Shown: positions 34,198 to 46,642, counted from the first letter of the stretch. The stretch is 64,000 nt of DNA from Trachythela sp. YZ-2020 (GCA_016169945.1 JADLSH010000032.1:62001-126000); one strand, 5' to 3'. Numbers and translations are program-made. Notes: generated by a model from the sequence alone, not told the origin.

Positions 34198-34350
34198 CAG
34201 TAGCGAAGCCAGCCTGACGATTTGGTCATGCAATGCAAATTTTAAATCATTATCATTATTCATTTCTTTAGAAATTGATTGTTTTCACAGTCTATGAACA
34301 CGGAAATATTTGCATAGCATGACCAAATTGTCAGGCTGGCTTCGCCACTG
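34198..34350. mobile_element. 153-bp hAT-type MITE
   Basis: The ends CAGTAGCGAAGCCAGCCTGA and, inverted, CAGTGGCGAAGCCAGCCTGA form arms of about 40 bp. The 8-bp target duplication CCTGAAAT is at 34190-34197 and 34351-34358. CAGTGGCG-type ends with an 8-bp duplication are the hAT signature. Confidence 0.9.
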
Positions 34351-34975
34351 CCTGAAATAGTCATAAGTTATGCTTGGAGAATGAAAACTATGTAAAAATT
34401 ATGTATTTTCAAGCATTCTTGCAAAAAAGGAAGGGCGCTCAGCCCCCCCCCCCCACATAGCTTGAGGAAGAGGGGCTCCGCCAGCTAGCGCCCCCCTCTT
34501 CAACACCACTGTTCATAGACGGTTTAATTATTTTCGCCACGCTAGAATATATAAACATACTAGAAATACATGCATGCTGAATCCCCTCGCCCATTTGAAC
34601 TATCAGCAATTATACTTCCCAAAAGTTATTGTAACATGAAGTATTCAGTCGATCACTGTAACCATGGTAACATGCAACACTGTGTATAAGTGTATTTCTT
34701 TTACTTTTTGTACAAAATTGTAAAATAGTTATAAGGTTTTGTTTAAGGTAAAATAACTATAAAATTATGGATTGCCCAACTATATAAAGTAGGTGTGTTA
34801 TTATGTACTCTTTTATCTTTGATTTGCTGTAAAATTGAACCTTAATAGACATTTCACAAAAACGTCAAAAAATTAAAAGTGTTCATAAAACTTCAACCGT
34901 TTTTTTACGAATGCCGGGTGAGGACTTCAGACTTCAGAATGCATTTCGTGAAGCATTTATTCAGTTAAACCTATA

Positions 34976-35288
34976 TTACTCTCGATTTCAGCTTGCTTTT
35001 GAAAACTGACTTCCAATGTTTGTTTGTAATTTGGAAACTTCATTCCAAAGTTCATACTCTTGGTTTCCAACGTTCGATACAAATTAAGTTTGTTTACCTA
35101 TTCAAACGTTGTGATTGGCTAATGAAATAAGCTAGCCAATCAAATCGCATAATACACAACCATCGTAACCTTTCGTAAGTTATCGGAAACCAACTTTCAA
35201 ATCAAATTCTGAACTTTGGAATAAAATTTCCAAGTTACAAACAAACATTCGAAGTCAGTTTTCAAAAGCAAGCTGAAATCGAGAGTAA
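34976..35288. mobile_element. 313-bp foldback MITE nested in the composite element
   Basis: The arms start TTACTCTCGATTTCAGCTTG and are near-perfect inverted repeats of about 85-95 bp; loop about 130 bp. No clean target duplication was seen (possibly TA). Confidence 0.75.
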
Positions 35289-35429
35289 CTAGAAGATATA
35301 ATAGAACGTTTATTGAAATAGTAAATAATAATGTATTAATGGACCGAATAGCAATTTTTATACATCTAGTAGTACAATGAATGCAGAAATGATTGACAGA
35401 GAAAATATTAAGCTCTCTGTTACATAATG

Positions 35430-35910
35430 GGGTGTTTTAACCGTGTTCAAATCAGAGTCGTGTAATTATGCGAATCATTTTGTCGATGCAACTAGAATTA
35501 CTTATCATACAGCCACACAAATTGACAACATTTTCACAAATCATTCAGAAGAACTAATTTATTAATGATAGTATAAATGGTATTATTTTTAACGATATCT
35601 CAGACCACCTACAATAAATATATATTTCAAAACAATACCAACACAGATGTGAATACTGTCACATACCAAATAATTTTTAATGCAATAAAATATCTTTCAT
35701 GCATGGGATGAAATATTAAAGGAAACAAATGATCCGGGAAAGATCTATAACGAGTTTTTAAAATTGTTTGTTTACTTATAGATGTAAGCAAATTTCCCAC
35801 TTAAAAAAACAAAAAACAATACAAAGATAAAAAAAACAAAAGTCCATGGATTACTGGGTGTATATTAAAATCGGTTAGAATTTGAAATACACTATACAAT
35901 TACAAATCCT
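35430..35910 (+). pseudogene. Decayed LINE endonuclease-region fragment
   Basis: Conceptual translation across stops gives TRITYHTATQIDNIFTN, then NDISDHL, then WDEILKETNDPGKIYNEFL and a KKQK...K stretch. These are the end of an APE-type endonuclease domain and the linker towards RT in CR1/Jockey-class LINEs. Many stops; no RT follows. Confidence 0.6.
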
Positions 35911-37190
35911 TCCTAATGCATCCAAATAATATCAGCAATCCAAATAATAATCTGAACGACTGAAGTCTGAAGTTTGAAATCTCTTAGGCAACGGACTCCG
36001 TATATAAAACGCTATTATCATCCACAATTATGAATTTAGAAGTCAATTCGACCTTAAAATCGATTAGCAAATGATTTTGCAACAATTGAATTTAAATAGT
36101 CTTTAATAAATCTAAAGTCTGAAGTCCCTACCCGACTTTCGTAGTTTTTTGAACAGTAGATTTTTCTAAACTTTACCTTTGAAATAAAGTTGTTGAGATT
36201 ATGTTATTTCTTCAAAATTCAAATTTAAACTTGCTAAAAAATCTACAAATTAACCAAGCTGCATGCTAATACAGCAATAGCAAGTATGGAAAAATAGACA
36301 CTTGCCGGTTTAAAACGCTTCAAAACTTCAAAATCGTGTCCTTTTTTCAGTCATTCGACTGTTTTTTTCTACTGTTGTCTGTTGACTTTAACAAATGAAA
36401 GTTTGAAAATTATCTTCTTTTGAAGACTCTAATTGTCTGAATATTTTTTGGGTGGCCCGAGTATAAAAAAACGTTCTTGAAAATGGTTTGCAAAATGGCA
36501 GTTAAAATTCTGACGCATACATTAAAAAACAAAATCTTTGTCTTAGCCAATCATGAGGTTGCAAGTTACCAGTTTCTCTCGGCCTGAACTCGTGCATGCG
36601 CATAACGTAGAAAACCATCCATTACAATCCGTTCTTTTCTCGCATATATCCGGGTGTAAATATCCGAGCGGAACAAGTACCCGCGCCGCTAGCTCGGGGA
36701 TTATTTCGCCAAACTCCCTCTGGTTTTACTCTCGTCTTTACTGTGAAATAATTATATACTCGGACCCATACTTCCCAGCTTTGATTAATAAGGTTTCAAA
36801 ATTTAACTTGGACTCTTTCTCTAATGAGTAATGCAGTGATTATAAAATATAAATGTCAAAATCTTTACTGCGAAGGACACAACATTCTTAGTTTTTATGT
36901 GACTGTGAAATAGCAGACAACAACACTCGTTCTCTATATTGTCAATGCTGCATGCATGGCACTGGGTGACCATTAACACGTTTACATAACAAGAGGTTTT
37001 GTTTCAGGACACGTGTGTTGTAAGACCTTTCTCATTTGGGCTTCGCAGAGGTCGCATCTCGACACCGTTTGTTGCTCAATTTCGCATTTTTATCTACGTT
37101 GGATTTTTTCGAGGTTTGTCAGTTATATATATGTTTATTGCTTTCAGCCTAGACTAAAGTCTAATTTCTGTGTTGGCATTGATATATAAT

Positions 37191-39987
37191 TATAATCCAG
37201 CCTTCTTCGCATTATTGCGTGACTCGGCCTCAAACTGAGAATGCATCACATAGTCGAGCGTATGTAATTAACCTTCCTAAAAGCATTTCTACTTCAAAAT
37301 ATTTAAAATGCTCATTCATGCTCAAAGTGCTCATAAAAGGCACATGCAGCCGATAATTATTATCGCTACATCTTGTAGTCTATCTAAACTTTTCATACTT
37401 ACAGTGAGCGTTTAATACTATACCCCATACATTGCTTTTTGCTTTACTAATCATGGACTTTACGCATATCAAAAGTAATTGGAACCAATGAATATTTCGT
37501 TGATTTGAGGGAAAATGGAAGCATCAAATTCGTTGCATTCGGTCCAAAATCGCGTGTTTGTGTCATTATCATAGACTAGTGGTATTAATTATTCTGATAA
37601 ATGAGAAGTAGATATCAAGGTTTAGGTACTTGAGCTAGCGTGTAAAAGAGTCAGTACAGTGAACAGTGAACAGTGAACAGTGAACAGTGAACAGTGAACA
37701 GTGAACAGTGAACAGTGAACAGTGAACAGTGAACAGTGAACAGTGATCGAAGACCAGAACGAAGAGCGATCGTGAGAGAGACCAGAAACACTGATATAGT
37801 TAACACAGTGGAGAGAAGGTGGTTCTAATAGCCCGTGCGCTAAAGTATCGTTTGTCATCGTGACTTGTGAGATTTTTACCTTTTATATATTACTTTTATA
37901 TTTTGGATAAACTTTATAACCAAAATTGTGACTTAGTCGTCGAGGACTGCAGTTCAACGGAGGGAACATTTTCGACATGATTATATTTAAATTATATACA
38001 TTCGGTATAACCGTTCGTCTATAGCACTATCCGTTAAAAGGTTTGTCTCCATCTGTTAAAATGGATACCCCGATCGTTTTTCACCGTTTCTCGATACCGT
38101 TAAATTATTTGTGGATATTGAACTTTATTATTGAACTTTATTAACTATTTCACCAAAATATTTACAAAAAAAATGGACGGGTGATCCTTCAATAGACCGT
38201 ATACACGAATTAGATTATATAAATATTAGATTCAAACTAAATGAACTATACCGTTTTCACATTTTGATAAACTGTTAAATCGGTTTATCCCAACCGTTTT
38301 CCATCCGTTTTTCTGAGTGTTCTAATGAAAAACCGCGTTAACGTACGTTATCCCATAGTGGGTCACAATTTACTTCGGTAATCGTATGTATGGCTCCTGA
38401 CCATCAATCTTGTCAAGCAACACCCCTTTAACCTGCAAACAACTAATATATGAAATTGGAAAGTAGAGAATGGTAAAATTTAATTATATAGCTAAAAACT
38501 ACCAAATGATATTTTACATACTAAAATATTCAATGTAGTCCCCTAATAAACACAAAGAAAATATTTGGTAGCGAATAGGAATTTTATGCTTTGCCTCCCA
38601 TATGTCCCATATGGTTTCTAATTTGGGGGTCTGTGAATAAGAATGGCGAAGAGCGACCCCGTTTACATAACAAGGGGTTTTTTTTTCAGCTCACGTATGT
38701 AGTCATGGACGCACATGTTGGAATGAGCGAATTATAAAGAAAACTAAGAGAAAGTCTGAATTAAAAGTCGCTTGTGAGACTTCAAGAAGAGCCATGCGAA
38801 CGAATTTTATCTTTATACTTTATAAAGAAGGATTGAAAGAGATATATGGTCGAAAAAAATAGAAATATGGCAAGTTTATTCTAATTGTTTATGGAATATT
38901 GCAAAACGTCAATCCGTGAGCTCACTGAAACCAGCCAAATGTTTGTTATTCCAAAGAAAAACCGTCCACAACACTTCTATATCGAATACACTCCACAGTA
39001 ATGTGAAATTAATGCTGTTATTATCTAGCAAATGCTCCCATTAAGCTTCGTTCATCGAGTCACTTGAGGCGCCATCATACAAAATGGCTGCTCAACCGGT
39101 CAAATTTTGTTTGAATTTTGGCGCATTTGTCAATATAGTGACGTATTACGAGTCAGCAATCTATGTCTCCTATAGCTATGATCCTACCAATCTGCTTATA
39201 TTCCCGCATAAAATTTGTGGTGGGGTAACACAGACGGGGTTACGTTAAGGGGGGGGGGGGAGTGTTGCATTCGGATGTTTGCAGTACACAAAGTGGGAAG
39301 GAAGTGCATATAAGCATTCGCCTGCGCTGTTGTGCGTGACCATAGATTATTGAAAGTTTTAGTTAATTCAAGAGTTTTCCATTCTGGAATGTTTTGATAG
39401 AGTTTTTTATCTTTCTTTATCTAAAAATGACATTTTTATAGGAAGCAGTTTGGTTGGAGTTGAAGTGATGAGATTTTTCATGTTAGGCAATTGCCAATTT
39501 GCAGTTACACAAACCCGGATCAGCGCTTTTCCCTTACTTTCTAACTGTCAACATTGTGCGTTAATTGACACGGAAGTGTAGTCTTTATCATACCTTGTGC
39601 ACGCATAGCCACTTATCATTTTTTTAAACCTGCTGGCGCATAGTTTTTCAACACATCTTCGAATTTTGAAAATGATAATGAACTTCTGCTGAATAATAAC
39701 TATTTTCTTCTATAGAAAAAGCTTTCACATATATACCTAGCTTCTAAATCTGAATGTTTTGTTTTGTGGAAGGCACCACAATAATTTACTTCCTAAATAT
39801 TTCCATCTGCAAGCCCAGATTTGCATCAGTGCAAATAATGATGAAGATCTGGAATCTCGGATCGAAAGGGAAGCGAAATTTATAGACGCGTTGTATCCAC
39901 AAAACAAAACAATTCAATGTTCCGCCATGCATGCATACCTTCAAGAGACAACATTAATTTCCTTTCTTAGGTAATATAAGAAGAGTG
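37191..39987. other. Intergenic stretch upstream of the P450 gene
   Basis: No supported gene. Contents: the 7-bp microsatellite at 37656-37746; a block at about 38010-38330 with recurrent CCGTT words of unknown nature; a fragment of the dispersed repeat at about 38625-38700 ('CCCCGTTTACATAACAAGGGG'); a poly-G run at about 39250-39261. A 71-codon open frame at 39759-39974 precedes the P450 but has no recognisable motif. Confidence 0.5.
37656..37746. repeat. Microsatellite (ACAGTGA)13
   Basis: A perfect 7-bp unit repeated 13 times with sharp edges. Confidence 0.95.
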
Positions 39988-41484
39988 ATGATTTTAGAAG
40001 TTGTTGGTTTATTTTTGATCATATCATTAACATGGTTCCTGAAGACCTGCTATGATAGACGCGGTATGCCTCCTGGTCCATTTCCGCTTCCTGTGATTGG
40101 GAATCTTCATTTGATATTGCATGATGATCTACCATTCTCAACAGAAAAATTTTGTGAAAAGTATGGCAACATCTTTACGCTTGCTCTGCCTACAGAAAAC
40201 GTCGTGATGGTAAACGACACTGCAACTGCACGAGAGGCTCTGCTCACAAATAAAGATATTTTTCATGGACGCATACCTGATGTTGTATATCCAGTGAATG
40301 AGATATTAGAAGAAAAAGATATTATGACCACCGACTTAAATCACGAGTATCGTCTTCGGCGTAAAGCATTGATAATGGCGATCCATCTCTTTGGAGAGGG
40401 AAAAAAGGTTGTAAATGAAAATATAAACGACCAACTTGATGAGTTCTTCATGGCGATAGAAAAGATGAACGGTCAGCCCTTTCATCCTCCAGATGTTATT
40501 GAGCGTTCCATAGCTTCCCACCTCTGGCGTTGGGTAACTGGTAAGACAGATAACATTAGTGATGGTACTGCGGAAAAATTGCTTGATTTTAACCGAAAGT
40601 TTTTTGGACTTGTATATTCCGGTCCTTTATATCGGCTCATTCCAATATTGAAGTATTTTCCTACTAAACACGTAAAAACTGTCGAATATGTGAAAACAAT
40701 GCTACGAGAAATTTTTGTGACAGAAACGACAAAGCATGAGAAGGCTTTGTTGTTTCGGTCACAAAATGTTCAAAATAATTACCAAGAAGAAGAATACCAA
40801 GATATCATGGATTCTTTATTGGCTTTGTGTGTGAAACTTGGACTGAAAACTGACTGCATCAGTTTCATATCAGCAGGTATTTTCCTAGCAGGAAGTGATA
40901 CAACTGCGACGTTTTTTGTTTGGTTCTTGTTATACATGATACTTGACGAAGATTTGCAAAGAAAGCTTCAAGCAGAAGTCGATGAGGTCCTGCAGGAGGA
41001 AGAAGTGCTCCAATGGCAAGATGTTGGTAGGCTTCCATATTTACAAGCGACTGTTTGTGAAGTTATGCGACATTCATATTTCATTCCTATGTCTCTTCCT
41101 CACAACGCGATGCAAGACGCACGTCTACAAGGCTATCGTATCCCAAAAGGAACGGCCCTTTTCTTCAATTACCATTGCATTCATAGAGATGAAAAAGTTT
41201 GGGAGAATCCGTCAGTGTTCAACCCTGACAGATTCCTTGATGAGAATTGTAAATTTATTGGTTGGCGTGCAAAGCCGGGATTCATGCCTTTTGGTATTGG
41301 TACCAGGTCATGTCCAGGTGAAAATTTATCCAGAGCACAGATAATGATTTTTACATCAGGTATGCTGAAGCGATACGCATTTGAAGTTAATAAAAGTGAA
41401 CCGCTGCCTACCTTGGAGCGTGGTGAAGCTACAGGAAAATTTTCACCTAAACCGTACAAAGTGATTGCTCGGAACCGTAAATAA
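39988..41484 (+). CDS. Cytochrome P450, CYP clan 2-like, single exon
   Basis: 498 codons from the ATG at 39988 to TAA at 41482-41484; the GTG just upstream is not a plausible start. A typical microsomal P450 haem monooxygenase using NADPH-P450 reductase; substrate unknown. Seen: an N-terminal membrane helix (about 2-18), the proline-rich hinge PPGPFPLPVIGN (28-39), I-helix oxygen-binding motif AGSDTT (301-306), K-helix ExxR (E358-R361), NPDRF, and the haem loop FGIGTRSCPG with ligand Cys442. Length is normal for the family. The C-helix WxxxR is replaced by YRLRR. The layout, with AGSDTT and the hinge, resembles CYP2/CYP17-like clan 2 enzymes. There are no introns and no disabling change, so it looks functional. 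It is the only intact host-type gene in the window. Intronless P450s could be retrocopies or ancestral single-exon genes; no poly-A tract or duplication was seen to support a recent retrocopy. Confidence 0.95.
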   Translation: MILEVVGLFLIISLTWFLKTCYDRRGMPPGPFPLPVIGNLHLILHDDLPFSTEKFCEKYGNIFTLALPTENVVMVNDTATAREALLTNKDIFHGRIPDVVYPVNEILEEKDIMTTDLNHEYRLRRKALIMAIHLFGEGKKVVNENINDQLDEFFMAIEKMNGQPFHPPDVIERSIASHLWRWVTGKTDNISDGTAEKLLDFNRKFFGLVYSGPLYRLIPILKYFPTKHVKTVEYVKTMLREIFVTETTKHEKALLFRSQNVQNNYQEEEYQDIMDSLLALCVKLGLKTDCISFISAGIFLAGSDTTATFFVWFLLYMILDEDLQRKLQAEVDEVLQEEEVLQWQDVGRLPYLQATVCEVMRHSYFIPMSLPHNAMQDARLQGYRIPKGTALFFNYHCIHRDEKVWENPSVFNPDRFLDENCKFIGWRAKPGFMPFGIGTRSCPGENLSRAQIMIFTSGMLKRYAFEVNKSEPLPTLERGEATGKFSPKPYKVIARNRK

Positions 41485-41595
41485 TTACTGAAACTTTACG
41501 TGTTAATTGATTATATATATCTGCTTTTCAAATGTTGAACAGCCGGATTAAATTGGTGTGAAACAATTGATTGCAGTGATAGAACGGAACTGAAC

Positions 41596-41601
41596 AATAA
41601 A
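41596..41601 (+). terminator. Candidate polyadenylation signal AATAAA of the P450
   Basis: First AATAAA after the stop codon, 112 bp downstream. Confidence 0.55.
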
Positions 41602-43882
41602 TAGTTAATTTAAATTATTCATTTTCATTTTTCCAAACTGATGATCGAAGTAGTAAAAATAATTGATTTTAGTGCATGTGCGTATAACGGACAGTATGGA
41701 ACAGGGCAATGAAAGGTTGTCTTCAGAGAACCAATATATATATAATTTAATTTGATTTAAACATGCATGAAAAATATATCGTAATAAATAGTCGAGAATC
41801 AATTTACGTGCTTGATGTGGTTTAAAATGATGTGCATTTGGTGCTCAGTACAAAGCATGTACATATAAGGCAAATAGTGAACGGAAGCAGAGTTAACTCC
41901 TTGTTCATTAAAATAACTAATCAGCTACTAATTAGCTATGCCCGTTGCCACCCAATTCATTCGAGTAATCTCAATGTTTATTACATTATACTACGCTCAC
42001 CGTATTATTATACAGTAACTATGTTTGGTAGTAACTACCTGTCCGAAAAGGTGAATGAAATCGCTACGTATCTGATTAGGTCTGTCGTATCCATCGTCTT
42101 TAACCTTGTTTCCATTTGGTTATAACTCTCGTGATAAAGTCATGTTCGCATCGATCTTGCCGTTTGTGTGCTTTATCCAAATCAGTCTTAATCATGGCGG
42201 AGGCATATTGGCATTCGATGACATCGTGATGTGTTCACGACAGTTACGTCTAAACGGTAACCATGCAGTCTTTGTTGTAGGTGGTGTTACGAAGTATATA
42301 TTGTACAACGGCCACATTCCAGGAAGGCCATTGCAAGGTGTTGTTTTATATCTTTGATATTCTGTTTCTAAGGGCCGAAGCCGCCGAATCATTTGACTTT
42401 CGATGCGGGGAGAGGGATATTTTCATTGAGCCATATCATTTTTCACCTCTGAATGCTGCTCGATATTTTTTGTCCTTCAAAGCTCTTGGATAATATTTTT
42501 TAGTGTGCACATATTTTTTAGTGTCCCCTGTTTGATTTAGTATAACTTAAAGTCTTTTCATTCAGTAATGTCTAACTTAAGTTTTGATATACGCCTTGTT
42601 CATTTTCATTCAATATTGACCGAGATAGCTGCGTTTGAAGTGTCCATAATTAGCTAAAATAGACCTATTAGACAAATTTGTTCGTTCATTCGGGGGTCAG
42701 GAAGGTTACCCTGGCGACCAGCCCATCGCCGTATAACCTCACGAGTTTTATTTTCTCACATATTCTAAACAAATCCAAACTCTTTGGTCTTTCGATAAAC
42801 AAGGCATATTTATAAAGAAACACGGCACCGGGTATATGAGATGTTACTTTGTACATGTTATTGACATTATCACACTCATTGACTTAAGGAGCGTATCCTA
42901 GTATGGTGATTGGTGGAATCAAAACTTTCACATATGTAATATAAAATCAGTAATCAATAATATAAGGCCACGATGGGTGAGAGGGGGATGGCAGATAGGG
43001 AAAACCCCTTGCCAGTGCAAGCTCTTGAGACTTGGTAAAGCCATGTCATGCACACACAGAATTTAAAAGGATAATAACAATTTTCATTGACATTGTCGCC
43101 AATGAGAACAATTTTATAATTCATTTTTCACGGCTGTGACACCCGTTTCTAATTTTGTCTGTTGCTATTTCATTTTTTTCTGACTATTTGAATACGAGCT
43201 CTCTGTATTCTCATGAAGTGCTTCGAGTTATAACATAATACGATAGGAGCGACGATATGAACATTGGTGCAACTAATCCATTGGTGGGATCGAGCTAAAA
43301 ACACATAAAGGTTCCTTTATATGATGTCATTGAGGTAAATCTACAATCTTCCTGGCTGCAGTTGGGCCGCCCCCTGATCTTTACAAAAAAATCTATTCTA
43401 CTTAAAAGTTGAAAATGCAAGGGTTTCTATACGTTAGCTTTCCTAAGTAAAGAAAATGATTATATCCGACTATTTGGAACCTGCGCGGGAAACCTCCATC
43501 CACACGGCCACGTCTGCGTATACGATCTCAAAATAGTGGACAAAAATTTCGCATGCATTTTCTGTCAACCGTTATAGACTTTTCTCTAAATCGAATACAC
43601 GAACTTAAAATAATCTTTGATAGTTTTATTAGAAGAATGATACCAGTGTATGACTTATATGGTCGAAAAATCTTTCAAAACTCTCCATTTGCAAGTAATT
43701 TACAACAATCAATGAACTAACGCATCAATTTCAACAGAAACCATACAAACAGCAAGCCCTCAAAAATACTCAGACAATCAGTGACATTGAAAGGTCGGAC
43801 ACTTGGATTAAAACGTAATTTTTGAAAATATTTGAGAACCCCTCCGCCGTTTCAATGTTGCATTAAGTTGCTGTATAATATA
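41602..43882. other. Intergenic stretch without supported genes
   Basis: Several frames of 65-97 codons exist (for example 41832-42125 and 42106-42357), but none shows a recognisable domain, good splice context or long opening. No clear repeats were noticed. Confidence 0.45.
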
Positions 43883-44023
43883 CACTTAATGTCTGGTCCC
43901 GAGGGAAATAGTTAGTTTTGTTTTCCCGAGAGTCTCAATGTTTCCCGAGACGAAGTCGAGGGAAACATTGAGGCTCGAGGGAAAACAAAACTAACTATTT
44001 CCCGAGGGAACAGACATTAAGTG
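43883..44023. repeat. 141-bp hairpin repeat (TCCCGAGGGAAA type)
   Basis: CACTTAATGTCTG...CAGACATTAAGTG arms of about 65 bp with few mismatches, rich in CCCGAGGGAAA. A palindromic MITE is likely; the flanks become loosely similar on both sides, so the true ends may be about 10 bp further out. Confidence 0.85.
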
Positions 44024-44533
44024 TTTTGTTATATAGCGACGAAAGAAAAATCAACAACATTCATATAACAATTGTATTTCATGACAAAAACTCTATACAG
44101 TAGTGTACATGAGTTTAAAATTAATAGAACCTACTTAAACGGTTTCAATAGCATATCCTGTTGCCTGTTGTGTATTTTTCTTCTCTTTTACATTCTTTAT
44201 TTTAACACAAACTTGGAAAATCGTACGTAGCCAGTCGGGGTGGGCAACAATTTTTCACTTGTTGCCCGGCGGGATACATTGCATTTATCTAAAGCCACGT
44301 GACCACAAATCAGCCAATCACGTTTGGTGTTAACCCTAGCTATATAACAATTATCGATAATACTGCACGGAACACAAAATATCATTTAAGAAAAAATTAA
44401 CACATTGAACGGGGTAAGGAGCTGTAAGGGGGGTATTGTTATTGATTTAACCCTATCGGTCAACATATTTTGTCACTGATTGTAGTTTCATCCCTTCCTA
44501 CATAGGAACACAAGCCTTACTCTGGGACTGTAT
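44024..44533. other. No gene seen
   Basis: AT-rich. A small inverted motif GGGCAACAA...TTGTTGCCC occurs at about 44243-44269. Confidence 0.4.
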
Positions 44534-45155
44534 GTATTCATAGACGGTTGAATGATTTTCGCAACGCCAAACTCCCTTTGGTTTTAACCTCGTCTTTACT
44601 GTGAAATATATGCTCAGACCTATACTTCCCAGCGTAGATTAACAAGTTTTCAAAATTTAACTTGGACTCTCTCTAATGCAGTGATTATAAATATAAATTA
44701 AAAGGTGCCCACGCAGTCTTCTTAACAATAAAAGAAAAATCATTATGGATCTTTGTTTTATAACTGACGGAAACTGTATAATTAACAGTGGTTTTGTTTC
44801 AGGACACGTATGTTGTCAGACAGTTTCCCATTTGGACTTCGCAGAGGTCGCATCTCGACACCGTTTGCTACTCATCTACGTTGGATTTTTTCGATGTTTG
44901 TTAGTTATATATATGTTCATTGTTTTCAGCCTAGACTAAAGTCTAATTTTTGTTTTGGCATATTAATGTGTCGTATGTTTGCCTCGTTTCCTGTCGTTTC
45001 TTTTCAATTTTTTTTTGGTATTCTTTTCAATACGTTAATTGTACATATCATTAAGGCCATTCTTTAAGCAGAACGTATGTTAATTTTCCTGTCGTTTCTT
45101 TGGCTCAATCAATTTTTCGACATTATTCTTTCACGAATTCGTAAGCATATCATTA
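44534..45155 (+). repeat. Dispersed non-coding repeat, copy 3 (5' part)
   Basis: Starts 'TTCATAGACGGTT' and jumps to 'CAAACTCCC', lacking the 1-kb middle present at 34560-36700. It then runs through 'TTTCAGGACACGTATG' to the target duplication ATATCATTA (45147-45155), where the foldback element is inserted. It continues at 51768. Confidence 0.82.
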
Positions 45156-45170
45156 GGCTATCTTTAAAAC

Positions 45171-45575
45171 AGGGAACAGGGAATCAGGGAACGGAACATG
45201 GAACGAGGAACAGGAATGGAATGGAACGGAATGAAACGAACGGAATGGAACGGAACGGAATGGAACGGAATGGAACGGAACGGAATGGGAACGGAATGGA
45301 ATGGAACAGGGAATGGAACGGAATGGAACGGAATGGAACGGAACGGAATGGAACGGAACGGAATGGAACGGAACGGAATGGAATGGAACGGAATGGAACG
45401 GAACGGAATGGAATGGAACAGGAACGGAATGGGAACAGGAACGGGGAACGGGGAATGGGAACGGGGAATGGGAACGGGGAATGGGAACGGGGAATGGGAA
45501 CGGGGAATGGGAACGGGGAATGGGAACGGGGAATGGGAACGGGGAATGGGAACGGGGAACGGGGAATGGGAACGG
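45171..45575 (+). repeat. Left GGAAC-type tandem array
   Basis: First GGAACGGAATGGAAC units (about 45190-45420), then GGGAACGGGGAAT units (about 45430-45570). All long frames here on both strands (repeating G-N-G-N-G-E or P-F-P-V) are low-complexity artefacts. Confidence 0.95.
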
Positions 45576-45599
45576 CATGCCAATAAATTTCCATATTTG

Positions 45600-46150
45600 A
45601 GTGGACATTTGAAGAATTAGGTTCCAGATCCCGTCTTGGACGTAATTGCGCGCGCCACAACGTAAACATGGCGGCCGCGAAGCGTGCACGCGTTCTTTCT
45701 AAGCCTAGAACGTGGTGAAACGATAAGAGCTGATAAATTAAAGTCTAAGCAACAAAACTAGGATACGATAGTGGCTTTGATGAATGGAGAGATGCGGGTG
45801 AATCACTAAATGGCGAAAAATCTAGCAAGCTTGGTCGTGCAACATTTCGATTTGAGTCGAGTATGGATTCCTTGCTTGACAGGACGTCGGCTTTCATTTA
45901 CAATCTGGCCAAGTCAATTAAAGTTGCACTGTATTCGAGCAAAAGGGAGTCTCCAGAAGTTCGGATTGTAGAACGTGTGGATGCTGATATTTATGAGAGC
46001 ACCTTGAAGAATATTGGTGTTGTTAAAAAGCTAAGGGGGGAAAATATACATACTGTTTATAATATAAACAACGAAAAAAGGGACACTTGTTGGAACATCA
46101 AATTTCAAATGACTTGCTTTTGATAGTTAACTTTGTTCGAGGGGATGGAG
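45600..46150 (+). other. Possible captured 5' gene region, unidentified
   Basis: GC-richer, CpG-containing stretch with 'AACATGGCGGCCGCGAAGCG' at about 45664, followed by an 86-codon frame (45863-46123, starting MDSLLDRTSAFIYNL) that I do not recognise. It could be a promoter and exon of a host gene carried by the foldback element, or chance. Confidence 0.3.
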
Positions 46151-46642
46151 TGAAAGCACAATACAACACAGATCAGTGGAAATGACACTTATTATTATAT
46201 GTACAACTACATTATTTTCTGTTGTGTTCATAAACTTAGGGCCTAAGACTCGGGCTGGCTCGACAACTTTGTGCTCATATTGGAGCTGGGCTAACCCGCC
46301 TGGCAGGGATCCCGCTTGAGGCGCAAAGGTCAATAGTGAGTTTCGAGGCAAACAGTATCATTGAAATTTTTCCAAGCAAATTAAGCCAGTATAGTGCATT
46401 GTAAATAATTTATAGTGCGGCAAGGTGGGCTAGCCCGGCTCTTGTGAACATGCCACCAGGTCAGCCCGACTTATATGAACTGCCCCAAAGCCTCACTTTA
46501 CATTGATTTCAGATAAATCTTAAAGTGCAGTGTGAAAGTTCCTACACTGCCCAAAATTTAACATCATAAATATTCAGCATTTGTGGGCTGATTCTCTGCT
46601 GGGTGTTTTTTTCTGCATCTCACTTGATTAGACTTAAAGTTC

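Larger units (their letters stand above)
34906..36143. mobile_element. 1.24-kb composite element with GTTTTTT duplication
   Basis: Inverted ends: left TACGAATGCCGGGTGAGGAC, right (inverted) TACGAAAGTCGGGTAGGGAC, similar for about 35 bp. The 7-bp flanking duplication GTTTTTT is at 34899-34905 and 36144-36150. The interior holds a nested foldback (34976-35288) and a decayed LINE piece (about 35430-35910), so it has carried along other elements. Superfamily not determined. Confidence 0.72.
34534..37190 (+). repeat. Dispersed non-coding repeat, longest copy
   Basis: It starts near 'TTCATAGACGGTT', covers the part matching 21790-22306 plus 29325-29645, then continues through 'AAACTCCCTCTGG' into 'TTTCAGGACACGTGTG'. 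This shows that the two repeat halves seen elsewhere belong to one family of at least 2 kb. It has no coding frame. It is interrupted at 34906-36143. Confidence 0.8.

Noticed and set aside
39759..39974. 71-codon frame just upstream of the P450 as an extra exon
   Set aside because: The P450 already has a complete membrane-anchor N-terminus from its own ATG; the upstream frame has no recognisable content.
42106..42357. 83-codon frame downstream of the P450
   Set aside because: No recognisable motif, splice signals or conserved partner; length is compatible with chance.
45077..45689. Several long overlapping frames on both strands (100-178 codons)
   Set aside because: They are translations of the GGAAC/GGGAACGGGGAAT tandem array, with repeating Gly-Asn-Gly-Glu or Pro-Phe-Pro-Val and no start, domain or codon logic.
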